Part shown: positions 24,528-33,742 of the stretch, piece by piece
Numbering within the stretch: the first letter of the stretch is position 1
Layout of the letters: the number at the start of each line of letters is the position of its first letter
Program-made: the position numbers and the translations under genes
Origin: Compostimonas suwonensis
GTDB lineage: Bacteria > Actinomycetota > Actinomycetes > Actinomycetales > Microbacteriaceae
NCBI RefSeq assembly: GCF_002797855.1
Contig: NZ_PGFB01000001.1
Span: 372,001 to 436,000, forward strand
Direction: 5' to 3'
Length of the DNA stretch: 64,000 bases
Notes under the pieces: model-generated
Seen by the model: only the letters and a program-made list of their open reading frames with translations
What the model was told of the DNA's origin: nothing
Databases searched by the model: none

Positions 24528-25649
24528 GTGGCCGCACAAGAAACCCCCACGGTTCAGTTCCTCTCACCCGAGGGCGTGCTCGAGCCCAACGACTCCGCCG
24601 CCGAGTTCGCGTCGTATCTCGACCGGCTCGGCGAAGACGACTATCGCCGTTTCTACCGCGACATGGTCGTTGTGCGGCGCTTCGACATCGAGGCGGCGAA
24701 CCTGCAGCGCCAGGGCCAGTTGGCGCTCTGGGTTCCGAGCCACGGCCAGGAGGCGGCGCAGGTCGGCTCCGCCTACGCGACGCGTGCGCAGGACCACATC
24801 TTCCCCTCCTACCGCGAGCACGTCGTGGGCATGATCCGCGGGCTCGACCTCGTCGACATCCTGCGGATGCTGCGCGGCGGCACCCTCGGCGGCTGGGATC
24901 CGGAGCAGAACGGCAACTTCCACCTCTACACGCTCGTGCTCGGGGCGCAGACGCTGCACGCCACCGGCTACGCGATGGGCATCCAGTTCGACGGCACGAC
25001 GGCGACGGGCGATCCCGAGACCGACGAGGCCGTGATCGTCTACTACGGCGACGGCGCCTCCTCGCAGGGCGACGCGAACGAGGCGCTCGTCTTCGCGGCG
25101 AGCTACCAGACCCCGCAGGTCTTCTTCCTGCAGAACAACCACTGGGCCATCTCGGTGCCCGTCGAGCGCCAGTCGCGCACGCCGCTGTACCGCAGGGCGA
25201 GCGGCTTCGGCATCCCCGGAACCCAGATCGACGGCAACGACGTGCTCGCGAGCTTCGCGGTGACCGCCAAGTCGATGGACGACGCCCGCTCCGGCAAGGG
25301 CCCCGCGCTCATCGAGGCGCTCACCTACCGCATCGGTGCGCACACCACCGCCGACGACCCGACGAAGTACCGCACGAACGCCGAGCTCGAGTCGTGGGTG
25401 GCCCGCGACCCGATCGTGCGCTTCCGCCTCTACCTGCAGGGCCTCGGCGTCGAGCAGCAGTTCCTCGACGCCGTCGACGAGGAGGCGGCGGATGTCGCGG
25501 CCGATGCGCGCCGACGCACCCTCGAGCTCCGCGCCCCCGACCGCAGCGTGATCTTCGACAACGTCTACGCAGAACCGCATCCGCGTATTCAGGAGCAGAA
25601 GGCCTGGCTCGACGAGTTCGAGGCATCGTTCGAAGGTGATGAGGCATGA
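24528..25649 (+). CDS. 2-oxo acid dehydrogenase E1 alpha subunit
   Basis: A 373-residue thiamine-diphosphate enzyme subunit. The ThDP motif starts YYGDGASSQGDANEAL and ends FFLQNNHWAIS, and PLYRRASGFGIPGTQIDGND is the usual E1 alpha loop; GAHTTADDPTKYR follows. Together with the next two genes it forms a branched-chain 2-oxo acid or pyruvate dehydrogenase complex. Actinobacteria normally use AceE for pyruvate, so a branched-chain substrate is more likely, but this is inference. TAGCTT (24516-24521) ends 6 nt before the GTG, indicating its own leaderless promoter inside the end of hisC. Confidence 0.93.
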   Translation: MAAQETPTVQFLSPEGVLEPNDSAAEFASYLDRLGEDDYRRFYRDMVVVRRFDIEAANLQRQGQLALWVPSHGQEAAQVGSAYATRAQDHIFPSYREHVVGMIRGLDLVDILRMLRGGTLGGWDPEQNGNFHLYTLVLGAQTLHATGYAMGIQFDGTTATGDPETDEAVIVYYGDGASSQGDANEALVFAASYQTPQVFFLQNNHWAISVPVERQSRTPLYRRASGFGIPGTQIDGNDVLASFAVTAKSMDDARSGKGPALIEALTYRIGAHTTADDPTKYRTNAELESWVARDPIVRFRLYLQGLGVEQQFLDAVDEEAADVAADARRRTLELRAPDRSVIFDNVYAEPHPRIQEQKAWLDEFEASFEGDEA

Positions 25650-26725
25650 GCGAGAACACAACGCTGGAGACGGGGCTCGCCGGAACGGGCAGCGCGCCGG
25701 CATCCGCTTCGACGCCCGGAGCCGCCGAGGCCGGATCGCAGACGCCGACGACCGCGCAGCTGCCTCTCGGCAAGGCGATCAACGCCGGCCTGCGCCGCGC
25801 GATGCTCGACGACCCGAAGGTGCTGCTGATGGGCGAGGACATCGGCCCGCTCGGCGGCGTCTTCCGTGTGACCGAGGGGCTGCACGCCGAGTTCGGCCCC
25901 CAGCGGGTGCTCGACACCCCGCTCGCCGAGGCGGGCATCATCGGCACCGCGATCGGCATGGCGATGCGCGGCTACCGTCCGGTGTGCGAGATCCAGTTCG
26001 ACGGCTTCATCTTCCCCGGCTTCGACCAGATCACCACCCAGCTCGCGCGGATGCGCAACCGGCACGAGGGCCAGCTCTCGATGCCCGTCGTCATCCGGGT
26101 TCCCTACGGCGGGCACATCGGATCGATCGAGCACCACCAGGAGAGCCCCGAGGCCTACTTCGCGCACACGCCGGGCCTGCGGGTCGTGAGCCCCTCGAAC
26201 CCGAACGACGCCTACTGGATGATCCAGGAGGCGATCGCCTCCGACGACCCCGTGCTGTTCTTCGAGCCGAAGAGCCGGTACTGGCCCAAGGGCGAGGTCT
26301 CCTTCGCGCAGAGCGGCGGGCCGCTGCACGCGAGCCGTGTCGTCCGCGAGGGCTCCGACGTCACCGTCGTGGGTCACGGCGCGATGGTCAGCGTGCTGCT
26401 GCAGGCCGCCGAGCTCGCCGCCGAGGAGGGCACGAGCCTCGAGGTCGTCGACCTGCGCTCGATCTCGCCTCTCGACTTCGGCCCGATCCTCGACTCGGTC
26501 GCCACGACGGGGCGGCTCGTCGTCGCCCAGGAGGCGTCCGGGTTCGTGAGCGTCGGCTCGGAGATCGCCGCGACGGTCACGGAGCGCTCCTTCTACTCGC
26601 TCGAGGCTCCCGTGCTGCGGGTGTCCGGGTTCGACACCCCCTTCCCGCCTGCCGCGGTCGAGACCCACTTCCTTCCCGGCGTCGACCGGATCCTCGAAGC
26701 CGTCGACCGGGTTCTCGCCTACTGA
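25646..26725 (+). CDS. 2-oxo acid dehydrogenase E1 beta subunit
   Basis: A 359-residue E1 beta subunit. LGKAINAGLRRAMLDDPKVLLMGEDIGPLGGVFRVTEGL is the diagnostic N-terminal part, preceded by an Ala/Thr-rich extension of about 40 residues not usual in the family; YGGHIGSIEHHQESPEAYFAHTPGL and the C-terminal transketolase domain (VVDLRSISPLDF) follow. It completes the E1 heterotetramer that decarboxylates the 2-oxo acid. The ATG overlaps the E1 alpha stop by 4 nt. Confidence 0.93.
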   Translation: MSENTTLETGLAGTGSAPASASTPGAAEAGSQTPTTAQLPLGKAINAGLRRAMLDDPKVLLMGEDIGPLGGVFRVTEGLHAEFGPQRVLDTPLAEAGIIGTAIGMAMRGYRPVCEIQFDGFIFPGFDQITTQLARMRNRHEGQLSMPVVIRVPYGGHIGSIEHHQESPEAYFAHTPGLRVVSPSNPNDAYWMIQEAIASDDPVLFFEPKSRYWPKGEVSFAQSGGPLHASRVVREGSDVTVVGHGAMVSVLLQAAELAAEEGTSLEVVDLRSISPLDFGPILDSVATTGRLVVAQEASGFVSVGSEIAATVTERSFYSLEAPVLRVSGFDTPFPPAAVETHFLPGVDRILEAVDRVLAY

Positions 26726-26783
26726 TTTGTGATGACCGCCCTTCCGGGCGTCACACGACCGCACGACGTGTAAGGAGTGTTTG

Positions 26784-28253
26784 GTGGCACAGTCGAATTT
26801 CACCCTCCCGGATGTCGGCGAGGGTCTGACCGAGGCGGAGATCGTCTCCTGGCGGGTCGCCCCCGGCGACACCGTGGCGATCAACCAGGTGCTCGTCGAG
26901 ATCGAGACCGCGAAGTCGCTCGTCGAGCTGCCGTCGCCGTTCGAGGGCGTCGTCGGCGAGATCCTCGTCGAGGAGGGCATCACCGTCGACGTCGGCACCC
27001 CCATCATCACGGTGCTCTCGAGCGCGGATGCCGGAACCCCCGGTTCGTCGGCGGACACGGGTTCACCGGCATCCGCCGCCTCCCCCGCCGTTCCCGAGGC
27101 GCAGGTCGTCGCGGCCGACACGGCGGACAGCGTGAGCGCCGAGTCGGAGCGCGCGGTGTCGGCGCGAGCCGCGGCATCCGGCGCAGCGGGCGACGACGGC
27201 GAGAAGCCGGGCGCGGTGCTCGTCGGTCACGGCTCCTCGGCCGCGACCGGTTCGCGCCGCCGCCGTGCGCACCTCGCGCCGTCGGCGCACGAGGCCTTCG
27301 TGCCCCAGGCTCCGGTCGCCTCGCCGTCGACGTCGGCACCGGCCGGAGTCGCGAAGCCCGCCCCGGCCCGCCCGGCCCCCGCGCTCAGCGCCGGTCCCGT
27401 GCTCGCCAAGCCGCCCATCCGCAAGCTCGCCAAGGATCTCGGGGTCGACCTCGCCGAGGTGACGCCCACGGGCCCGATCGGCGACGTCACACGCGACGAC
27501 GTCATCCGCCAGGCCTCGCAGGTGAGCGTCTTCCGCAACATCGAGACGCCGGCCTGGCCGGCCGACCGCGAGGAGCGCATCCCGGTCAAGGGCATGCGCA
27601 AGGCGATCGCCCAGGCCATGACCTCGAGCGCGTTCACCGCGCCGCACGTGAGCGTCTTCGTCGACGTCGACGCGACCCGCACGATGGAGTTCGTCAAGCG
27701 GCTCAAGAGCTCCACCGACTTCGCGGGCGTCAAGGTCTCGCCACTGCTCATCATGGCGAAGGCGATGATCTGGGCGGTGCGGCGCAATCCGATCGTCAAC
27801 TCCACGTGGACCGACGAGGAGATCATCGTGCGCCACTACGTGAACCTCGGCGTCGCGGCAGCCACCCCGCGCGGCCTCATCGTGCCGAATGTCAAGGACG
27901 CCCAGGCGATGAGCCTGCTCGAGCTCGCCCAGGCGCTCGAGAAGCTCACGATCACGGCCCGTGACGGCAAGACCCAGCCCGCCGAGATGGCGAACGGAAC
28001 GATCACGATCACGAACATCGGCGTCTTCGGCATGGACACGGGCACGCCCATCCTGAACCCGGGCGAGGTCGGGATCGTCGCGCTCGGCACGATCAAGCAG
28101 AAGCCGTGGGTCGTCGACGGCGAGGTGCGCGCGCGTTATGTCACGACGATCGGCGGGAGCTTCGACCACCGGGTCGTCGACGGCGACGTCGTGAGCCGCT
28201 TCGTGGCCGACATCGCGAGCATCATCGAGGAGCCCGCACTGCTGCTGGAGTAG
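26784..28253 (+). CDS. Dihydrolipoamide acyltransferase E2
   Basis: A 489-residue E2 core of the complex: a single N-terminal lipoyl domain ([18 protein letters not shown]; lipoylated Lys in [13 protein letters not shown]), an Ala/Ser/Pro-rich linker, the E3-binding domain ([32 protein letters not shown]) and the acyltransferase domain ending with catalytic [10 protein letters not shown]. The GTG at 26784 is chosen because AAGGAG lies 6 nt before it and the product starts at the usual place. No E3 gene follows, so E3 must be encoded elsewhere. It lies 58 nt after E1 beta. Confidence 0.93.
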   Translation: MAQSNFTLPDVGEGLTEAEIVSWRVAPGDTVAINQVLVEIETAKSLVELPSPFEGVVGEILVEEGITVDVGTPIITVLSSADAGTPGSSADTGSPASAASPAVPEAQVVAADTADSVSAESERAVSARAAASGAAGDDGEKPGAVLVGHGSSAATGSRRRRAHLAPSAHEAFVPQAPVASPSTSAPAGVAKPAPARPAPALSAGPVLAKPPIRKLAKDLGVDLAEVTPTGPIGDVTRDDVIRQASQVSVFRNIETPAWPADREERIPVKGMRKAIAQAMTSSAFTAPHVSVFVDVDATRTMEFVKRLKSSTDFAGVKVSPLLIMAKAMIWAVRRNPIVNSTWTDEEIIVRHYVNLGVAAATPRGLIVPNVKDAQAMSLLELAQALEKLTITARDGKTQPAEMANGTITITNIGVFGMDTGTPILNPGEVGIVALGTIKQKPWVVDGEVRARYVTTIGGSFDHRVVDGDVVSRFVADIASIIEEPALLLE

Positions 28254-28312
28254 CGGGGCCGCCGGTCCCGGGAGCGCCAGCGAAACATATTTCTGATTAT
28301 CTTCGTCGTGGC

Positions 28313-28339
28313 TGTCGAAATGCCAATAGCTTGTTCGAC
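28313..28339 (+). promoter_or_regulatory. ECF42-type promoter of the DGPF gene
   Basis: TGTCGA (28313-28318), a 17-nt spacer and CGAC (28336-28339). This matches the motif reported for ECF42 sigma factors (TGTCGA in the -35 region, CGA/TC in the -10 region) and stands about 50 nt before the DGPF gene, whose downstream neighbour is an ECF42-like sigma gene. Confidence 0.75.
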
Positions 28340-28388
28340 GTCAGTGTGTAGGAGGCGCTACAGCTTCCACGACGACAAGGAGATCACA

Positions 28389-28805
28389 ATGAAGTTCATG
28401 CTCATCCTTCAGTCCGACGAGAGCTCCCCCGAGATCGCCGGCCCGAGCGACGAGGCACTCAATTCCATGGGCCGCTACAACGAGGAGCTCATGGCCGCCG
28501 GGGTCATCCTCGCCGGCGAGGGCCTGCACCCGAGCTCCGAGGGTGTGCGTCTCGAGTACTCGGGCGACGACCGCACTGTGACCGACGGGCCGTTCACGGA
28601 GTCGAAGGAGCTCATCGCCGGCTTCTGGATCCTGCAGGTCTCCTCGAAGGAGGAGGCCATCGAGTGGGCGAGGCGCATTCCCCTCCAGACCGGCCAGGTC
28701 GAGGTGCGCCAGGTCGTCGGCCTCGAGGAGTTCGATCAGAGCAACGAGTACGTGCAGAAGGAGAAGGTCTGGCGCGAGAAGCTCGGCGAGCCGCGCACCG
28801 CGTGA
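28389..28805 (+). CDS. DGPF-domain (YCII-related) protein
   Basis: A 138-residue protein of the YCII/DGPF family: MKFMLILQSDESSPE at the start, YNEELMAAGVILAGEGLHPSSEGVRL in the middle, and the name-giving motif TDGPFTESKELIAGFWILQVSSKEEAIEWA. Biochemical role is unknown. These proteins are the regular genomic partners of ECF42 sigma factors, and such a gene follows 83 nt downstream. AAGGAGATCACA precedes the ATG, fixing the start. The promoter upstream matches the ECF42 target motif. Confidence 0.92.
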   Translation: MKFMLILQSDESSPEIAGPSDEALNSMGRYNEELMAAGVILAGEGLHPSSEGVRLEYSGDDRTVTDGPFTESKELIAGFWILQVSSKEEAIEWARRIPLQTGQVEVRQVVGLEEFDQSNEYVQKEKVWREKLGEPRTA

Positions 28806-28837
28806 GCCGGTTCCGGATGCCGGGCGCTGCCGTCACG

Positions 28838-28870
28838 CGCCGGGATGCCTCGCTCGCGGGCATCCCGGCG
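28838..28870 (+). other. Hairpin between DGPF gene and sigma gene
   Basis: An 11-bp perfect stem (28838-28848 with 28860-28870) ends 18 nt before the sigma-factor GTG. With no T-run it may be an attenuator or processing site that lowers sigma expression relative to the DGPF gene. Confidence 0.5.
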
Positions 28871-28888
28871 ACGCGGGTCTGACCGATC

Positions 28889-30154
28889 GTGTCCGAGACG
28901 AATCACGCGATCGAGGCGGTGTGGCGGATCGAGTCCGCCCGCCTGATCGCGACGCTCACGAGGATGGTCGGCGACGTCGGTCTCGCCGAGGAGCTCGCAC
29001 AGGACGCCCTCGTCGCGGCCCTCGAGCAGTGGCCGGAGTCGGGCGTGCCGCGCAACGCGGGCGCCTGGCTCACGGCCACCGCGAAACGACGGGCGATCGA
29101 CACCTGGCGCAGGCAGGAGCGCCTCGGCCGCAAGTACACCGAGCTCGCCCACGGTCTCGAGACGCAGGAGACGAGCGCGGGTGATCCGCAGGGGGCCGCT
29201 GAGGATCCGATCGGCGACGACCTGCTGAGCCTCGTCTTCATCGCCTGCCACCCCGTGCTGCCCGAGGAGGGTCGGGTCGCGCTGACCCTGCGGCTCGTCG
29301 GCGGCCTGTCGACGGAGGAGATCGCCCGCGCCTTCCTCGTGCCCGTGGCGACGGTCGCGCAGCGGATCGTGCGGGCGAAGCGCACCCTCGCCGAGGCCCA
29401 CGTGCCCTTCGAGGTACCGCAGCGCGATGAGTTCCCGGAGCGTCTCGGCTCGGTGCTCGAGGTCGTCTACCTCGTGTTCAACGAGGGCTACTCGGCGACG
29501 GCGGGCGGCGATTGGATGCGGCCGGCGCTCGCCGACGAGGCGCTGCGGCTCGGGCGCATCCTGGCCGCTCTCGTGCCGACGGAGCCCGAGGTGCACGGTC
29601 TCGTCGCCCTCATGGAGATCCAGGCCTCGCGGATGGGAGCGCGCACGAGCGCGAGCGGTGAGCCCGTGCTGCTGCTCGATCAGGACCGCTCGCACTGGGA
29701 CCGCCTGATGATCACGCGCGGCCTGGCCGCTCTCTCGCGGGCCGAGACCTCCGGCCGCACGCTCGGGCCGTACTCGCTGCAGGCGGCGATCGCCGCCTGC
29801 CACGCTCGCGCCGCCCGGGCGGAGGACACCGACTGGGAGCGGATCGCGGCGCTCTACGACGCCCTGGCCCAGATCGCGCCGTCGCCCGTCGTGGAGCTCA
29901 ACCGGGCGGTCGCGCTGTCGATGGCCTACGGACCGCAGACGGGGCTCGAGATCGTCGACGCGCTCGTGAGCGAGGGGGCGCTGGCGAGCTACCACCTGCT
30001 GCCGAGCGTGCGTGCCGATCTGCTCGTGCGGCTCGGGCGCACCGCGGAGGCGCGGGAGGAGTTCGAGCGCGCGGCCTCGCTCACCCGCAACGAGCGCGAG
30101 CGCGCCCTGCTGCTCGGCCGCGCGGCGGCGCTGGGCGGCGAGCGGATCGGCTGA
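28889..30154 (+). CDS. ECF42-type RNA polymerase sigma factor with C-terminal TPR-like extension
   Basis: A 421-residue sigma factor, more than twice the usual ECF length. Sigma-2 (RLIATLTRMVGDVGLAEELAQDALVAALEQWP, with WLTATAKRRAIDTWRR) and sigma-4 (LRLVGGLSTEEIARAFLVPVATVAQRIVRAKRTL) fill the first 180 residues. The rest is a helical region (FNEGYSATAGGDWMRPALADEALRLGRIL, then AIAACHARAARAEDTDWERIAALYDAL and SPVVELNRAVALSMAYGP) typical of ECF41/42-like 'DUF6596' sigmas, where the extension is needed for activity. No anti-sigma gene is present, as expected for ECF42. The adjoining DGPF gene has the matching promoter. Confidence 0.9.
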   Translation: MSETNHAIEAVWRIESARLIATLTRMVGDVGLAEELAQDALVAALEQWPESGVPRNAGAWLTATAKRRAIDTWRRQERLGRKYTELAHGLETQETSAGDPQGAAEDPIGDDLLSLVFIACHPVLPEEGRVALTLRLVGGLSTEEIARAFLVPVATVAQRIVRAKRTLAEAHVPFEVPQRDEFPERLGSVLEVVYLVFNEGYSATAGGDWMRPALADEALRLGRILAALVPTEPEVHGLVALMEIQASRMGARTSASGEPVLLLDQDRSHWDRLMITRGLAALSRAETSGRTLGPYSLQAAIAACHARAARAEDTDWERIAALYDALAQIAPSPVVELNRAVALSMAYGPQTGLEIVDALVSEGALASYHLLPSVRADLLVRLGRTAEAREEFERAASLTRNERERALLLGRAAALGGERIG

Positions 30155-30191
30155 GGCGGGCGCCCGGCGAACCGCCTCACATCAACTGCTT

Positions 30192-30220
30192 TTGACAATC
30201 ATTATCATTATGCGTAGCGT
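30192..30220 (+). promoter_or_regulatory. Promoter of the zinc transporter operon
   Basis: A consensus TTGACA (30192-30197), a 17-nt spacer and TAGCGT (30215-30220). The spacer is almost fully occupied by the Fur/Zur-type box, so bound repressor would block RNA polymerase. Confidence 0.75.
30194..30212. promoter_or_regulatory. Fur/Zur-type operator
   Basis: Read on the minus strand, the 19 bp match the classic Fur-box consensus GATAATGATAATCATTATC at 16 of 19 positions. It overlaps the promoter of a zinc-type ABC operon that ends with a Fur-family gene, so a Zur operator is the natural reading. Confidence 0.78.
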
Positions 30221-30275
30221 GGGCATCACCGACCACCCGTGTCGCACACATCCCTTGCACTAGATAGGCATCCCG

Positions 30276-31265
30276 ATGCGCCTCGCGTCCCCCCTCCGCA
30301 CACCCCGGCCCCGCACTCGCCGCACGCCGTACCTCTTCGCCGTTCCGGCCCTGGCCGCGGCATCCGCCCTCGTCCTCGCCGGATGCGCGGCGACCCCCTC
30401 GGACGAGGCGGGCAGCAGCGCCGATTCGACCGGCTCGACCATCGCGATCGTCGCCTCGACCAACGTCTACGGCGACATCGCGGAGCAGATCGGCGGCGAC
30501 CTCGTCTCGGTCACCTCGATCATCGACAGCCCCGACAAAGACCCGCACGAGTACGAGGCCGACGCCCGGAACCAGCTCGTGCTCTCGAAGGCGCAGATCG
30601 TGATCGAGAACGGCGGCGGCTACGACGACTTCGTCGACACCATGCTGTCGGCGGCCGACAACGCCGATGCCGTCGTGCTCAACGCGGCCGACATCAGCGG
30701 CTACGACCAGGAGCCCGCCGACGGCGAGTTCAACGAGCACGTCTGGTACGACTTCCCGACCGTCGAGAAGGTGGCCGGCGAGCTCGTGTCGGCCCTCACG
30801 CAGATCGACCCCGACGGCGCGGCGAGCTTCGAGGCGAACGCCCAGTCCTTCACCGACGCGCTCGGCGATCTCGAGGCTCGGGAGGCGCAGCTCGAGGCGA
30901 GCTTCGCGGGCGGCGGTGTCGCGATCACCGAGCCCGTTCCGCTCTACATGCTCGACGCGATCGGCCTCGTCAACAAGACCCCGGCCGAGTTCAGCGAGGC
31001 GATCGAGGAAGACACGGATGTCGCCCCCGCGATCCTCCAGCAGACCGAGGACGTCTTCACCGCAGGCTCCCCCGTCATCCTCGTCTACAACGAGCAGACC
31101 ACGGGGCCGCAGACCGAGGCCGTGCTCGCGGCCGCCGACGCGAACGGCGCGCCCGTCGTGCCCGTGACCGAGACGCTGCCCGACGGCCAGGACTACCTCG
31201 GCTGGATGGGCGCCACCCTCGACGCGATCCAGGCCGCGCTCGAGACCGGGTCCTCGTCGAAGTGA
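30276..31265 (+). CDS. znuA: Zinc/manganese ABC transporter substrate-binding lipoprotein
   Basis: A 329-residue cluster A-I solute-binding protein. The signal peptide ends in a lipobox (LVLAGC). The metal-binding histidines lie in DPHEYEADARN and FNEHVWYDFPTVEKVA; a third ligand position near EPVPLYMLDAIG lacks the usual His, and the His-rich loop of Gram-negative ZnuA is absent. Zinc is inferred from the Zur-like box and the Fur-family gene in the same operon; manganese is an alternative. It delivers the ion to the ATPase and permease encoded next. Confidence 0.88.
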   Translation: MRLASPLRTPRPRTRRTPYLFAVPALAAASALVLAGCAATPSDEAGSSADSTGSTIAIVASTNVYGDIAEQIGGDLVSVTSIIDSPDKDPHEYEADARNQLVLSKAQIVIENGGGYDDFVDTMLSAADNADAVVLNAADISGYDQEPADGEFNEHVWYDFPTVEKVAGELVSALTQIDPDGAASFEANAQSFTDALGDLEAREAQLEASFAGGGVAITEPVPLYMLDAIGLVNKTPAEFSEAIEEDTDVAPAILQQTEDVFTAGSPVILVYNEQTTGPQTEAVLAAADANGAPVVPVTETLPDGQDYLGWMGATLDAIQAALETGSSSK

Positions 31266-31311
31266 CGCGCCCGTCACGGCGGAGCGGAGCACGAGCGATA
31301 GCCTCGAGACC

Positions 31312-32196
31312 GTGAAGCACGACAAGACGTCGACCTCGGCCGGCCCCGCGAACACCGCGGAGCCGGCCGAGGTCGTGCTGCGCCTGAGCGCGGCGAGCCT
31401 GCGATTCGGCGACCGCACCCTCTGGCACGACCTCGATCTCGCCGTCACCCGCGGCGAGTTCGTCGCCGTGCTCGGGGCCAACGGCTCGGGCAAGACGAGC
31501 CTGCTGCGCGTCATCCTGGGCCAGCAGCGGCTCTCCTCGGGCACGGCCGAGTTCCTCGGCGAGCCGGTCTCGCGGGGCAACCGTCACATCGGCTACATCC
31601 CGCAGCAGAAGCTCGCCGACGAGGGGACACCGCTGCGCGCGCGCGACCTCGTGGCTCTCGGGCTCGACGGCCACCGCTTCGGGGTGCCGCTCCCCTCGGC
31701 CTCGCGCCGCCGTGAGGTCGACGCGCTGCTCGCGGCCGTCGGCGCGGAGGACTACGCGAATGTGCCCATCGCGACCCTCTCCGGCGGCGAGCAGCAGCGG
31801 CTTCGGGTCGGGCAGGCGCTCGCGGGCGACCCGCGTCTGCTCCTGTGCGACGAGCCTCTCATCTCCCTCGACCTCGCCCATCAGCGCGCGGTGAGCGAGC
31901 TCATCGACCGGCACCGCCGTGAACGCGAGCTCGGCGTGCTCTTCGTCACGCACGACGTGAACCCCGTGCTCGACAAGGTCGACCGCGTGCTCTACCTCGC
32001 GGGCGGCCGCTTCCGCATGGGCACGCCCGACGAGGTGCTGCGCTCCGAGGTGCTGAGCGAGCTCTACGGCTCGCCTGTCGACGTCATCCGCACCCGCGGC
32101 CGGGTCATCGTGGTCGGCACGCCCGACGCGGTGCACGCCGACCACCACGACTCGAGCCACGAGCCCGGCACCGGCACCCCGGTCGTGATGCCGTGA
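31312..32196 (+). CDS. znuC: Zinc ABC transporter ATP-binding protein
   Basis: A 294-residue ABC ATPase: Walker A GANGSGKTS, Q-loop GYIPQQK, signature LSGGEQQRLRVGQAL, Walker B LLLCDEPLISLD and the switch His in FVTHDVNPVL. The C-terminus is His-rich (HADHHDSSHEPG), which may sense or hold metal. TAGCCT (31299-31304) ends 7 nt before the GTG, so a second, leaderless transcript may start here. The stop overlaps the permease GTG by 4 nt. Confidence 0.92.
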   Translation: MKHDKTSTSAGPANTAEPAEVVLRLSAASLRFGDRTLWHDLDLAVTRGEFVAVLGANGSGKTSLLRVILGQQRLSSGTAEFLGEPVSRGNRHIGYIPQQKLADEGTPLRARDLVALGLDGHRFGVPLPSASRRREVDALLAAVGAEDYANVPIATLSGGEQQRLRVGQALAGDPRLLLCDEPLISLDLAHQRAVSELIDRHRRERELGVLFVTHDVNPVLDKVDRVLYLAGGRFRMGTPDEVLRSEVLSELYGSPVDVIRTRGRVIVVGTPDAVHADHHDSSHEPGTGTPVVMP

Positions 32197-33134
32197 TCGC
32201 CGTTCTCGCGGGCGTGCTGCCCGGTATCCTCGGCGCCCCCGGCCTCCTTCGCGCGGAGGACTCCGACCTGTGGTCGCAGATCTTCGACTTCACCGACTAC
32301 GGCGAGCTGCTCGCCCTGCTGCAGAACTCGATCATCGCGGGCGCCGTGCTCGGCGTGGTCGGCGGCCTCATCGGCGTCTTCGTGATGTCGCGCGACATGG
32401 CCTTCGCCGTGCACGGCATCAGCGAGCTCTCCTTCGCGGGCGCCGCGGCCGGCCTGCTGTTCGGGGTGGGCGTCGTCGAGGGCTCCATCATCGGCTCGCT
32501 TCTCGCGGCGCTGCTCATCGGGGCGCTCGGCTCCCGGGCGAGGGATCGCAACTCGATCATCGCCGTGCTCATGCCCTTCGGCCTCGGCCTCGGCATCCTG
32601 TGCCTCGCTCTCTACCCCGGGCGGTCGTCGAACAAGTTCGGCCTGCTCACCGGTCAGATCGTCGCGGTCGACAACCCGCGTCTCGGCTCGCTCGTCGCCA
32701 TCTCGATCGTCGTCGTGGTCGGCCTGCTGCTCGTCTGGCGTCCGCTTATGTTCTCGAGCGTCGACGCGGATGTCGCGGCGGCACGGGGAGTGCCCGTGCA
32801 AGCCCTCTCGATCTTCTTTATGATCCTGCTGGGGCTCGCCGTCGCGGTGTCGGTGCAGATCGTCGGCTCGCTGCTCGTGCTCTCGATCCTCGTGACGCCT
32901 GCGGCGGCCGCCCTCCGGCTCTCCTCCTCGCCCATCGTCGTGCCGCTGCTCAGCATGCTCTTCGCCGTGGTTTCGCTCGTGGGCGGCATCATGCTCGCGC
33001 TCGGCGGCTCGATCCCGATCAGCCCCTACGTGACGACGATCTCCTTCCTCATCTACGTCGTGTGCCGGATCGTCGACGCCGCAAAGAAAAAGCGCGGACT
33101 CTCAGGCAGAAAGGCGAGAATAGAGGCATGGTAG
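32193..33134 (+). CDS. znuB: Zinc ABC transporter permease
   Basis: A 313-residue ABC-3 family permease with eight or more hydrophobic helices; FVMSRDMAFAVHGISELSFAGAAAGLLFG is the family's coupling region, and VQIVGSLLVLSILVTPAAAA is the conserved late segment. It forms the membrane channel of the system. It overlaps znuC by 4 nt and the downstream zur by 7 nt. Confidence 0.92.
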   Translation: MIAVLAGVLPGILGAPGLLRAEDSDLWSQIFDFTDYGELLALLQNSIIAGAVLGVVGGLIGVFVMSRDMAFAVHGISELSFAGAAAGLLFGVGVVEGSIIGSLLAALLIGALGSRARDRNSIIAVLMPFGLGLGILCLALYPGRSSNKFGLLTGQIVAVDNPRLGSLVAISIVVVVGLLLVWRPLMFSSVDADVAAARGVPVQALSIFFMILLGLAVAVSVQIVGSLLVLSILVTPAAAALRLSSSPIVVPLLSMLFAVVSLVGGIMLALGGSIPISPYVTTISFLIYVVCRIVDAAKKKRGLSGRKARIEAW

Positions 33135-33556
33135 TGAAGAGGAACACGTGGCAGCGCGAGGCTGTGCGCGAGGCCCTCGGCGACACGGATGGCTTCGTGA
33201 GCGCTCAGGGGCTGCACTCGGCCTTGCGTGACTCCGGCTCACCCATCGGTCTCGCGACTGTGTACCGTGCGCTCGCCGACCTCGCGACCGAGGGGGATGC
33301 CGATTCCCTGCAGTCGCTCGACGGCGAGAGCCTCTACCGGGCCTGCACCCCGGGCACTCACCACCATCACCTGATCTGCCGCAACTGCGGCCTCACCGTG
33401 GAGATCTCCGCAGACCCCGTCGAGACCTGGGCGCGATCCGTCGCCGCCGACAACGGTTTCACGCAGGCCGCGCACATCGTCGACGTCTTCGGGCTGTGCG
33501 CGGAGTGCTCGCGGGCGGCGGCGCAGAGCGGCACCGCTCAGGCCGACCCGCGGTAG
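33128..33556 (+). CDS. zur: Fur-family zinc uptake regulator
   Basis: A 142-residue Fur-family repressor: winged helix (AVREALGDTDGFVSAQGLHSALRDSG, then GLATVYRALADLATEGDADSL), then the metal-binding region THHHHLICRNCGLTVEIS and CAEC near the C-terminus, whose two CxxC pairs form the structural zinc site. Being the last gene of a zinc transporter operon with a Fur-type box in front supports Zur over Fur. The regulator is probably autoregulated through that box. The start overlaps znuB; a GTG two codons later is also possible. Confidence 0.9.
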   Translation: MVVKRNTWQREAVREALGDTDGFVSAQGLHSALRDSGSPIGLATVYRALADLATEGDADSLQSLDGESLYRACTPGTHHHHLICRNCGLTVEISADPVETWARSVAADNGFTQAAHIVDVFGLCAECSRAAAQSGTAQADPR

Positions 33557-33606
33557 GGCGGGCGCAGACGGCGCCGCGCGAGCGACGCCGTCACACGGTA
33601 GCCGTG

Positions 33607-33636
33607 TTGCGCACCCGGCCCCGCATCGCATAAGAT
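33607..33636 (+). promoter_or_regulatory. Promoter of rpmB-rpmG-rpsN
   Basis: TTGCGC (33607-33612), 18 nt and TAAGAT (33631-33636) lie about 140 nt before rpmB. I see no A/T-rich Fur/Zur box here. Confidence 0.5.
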
Positions 33637-33742
33637 CGTTGTTTGGCTGAGCGCTCTCACCGTTCAGACCGCAACCACTCCCCCATTCTTCAGCGGAACA
33701 CTGCTGTGCTGTGGGTCGTGGCTAGCCGACAAGAGATCTTGG

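Noticed and set aside
30276-31265. Binding protein as a manganese- or iron-specific receptor
   Set aside because: The Zur-type box and the Fur-family gene with zinc operon layout favour zinc, though metal identity is not proven.
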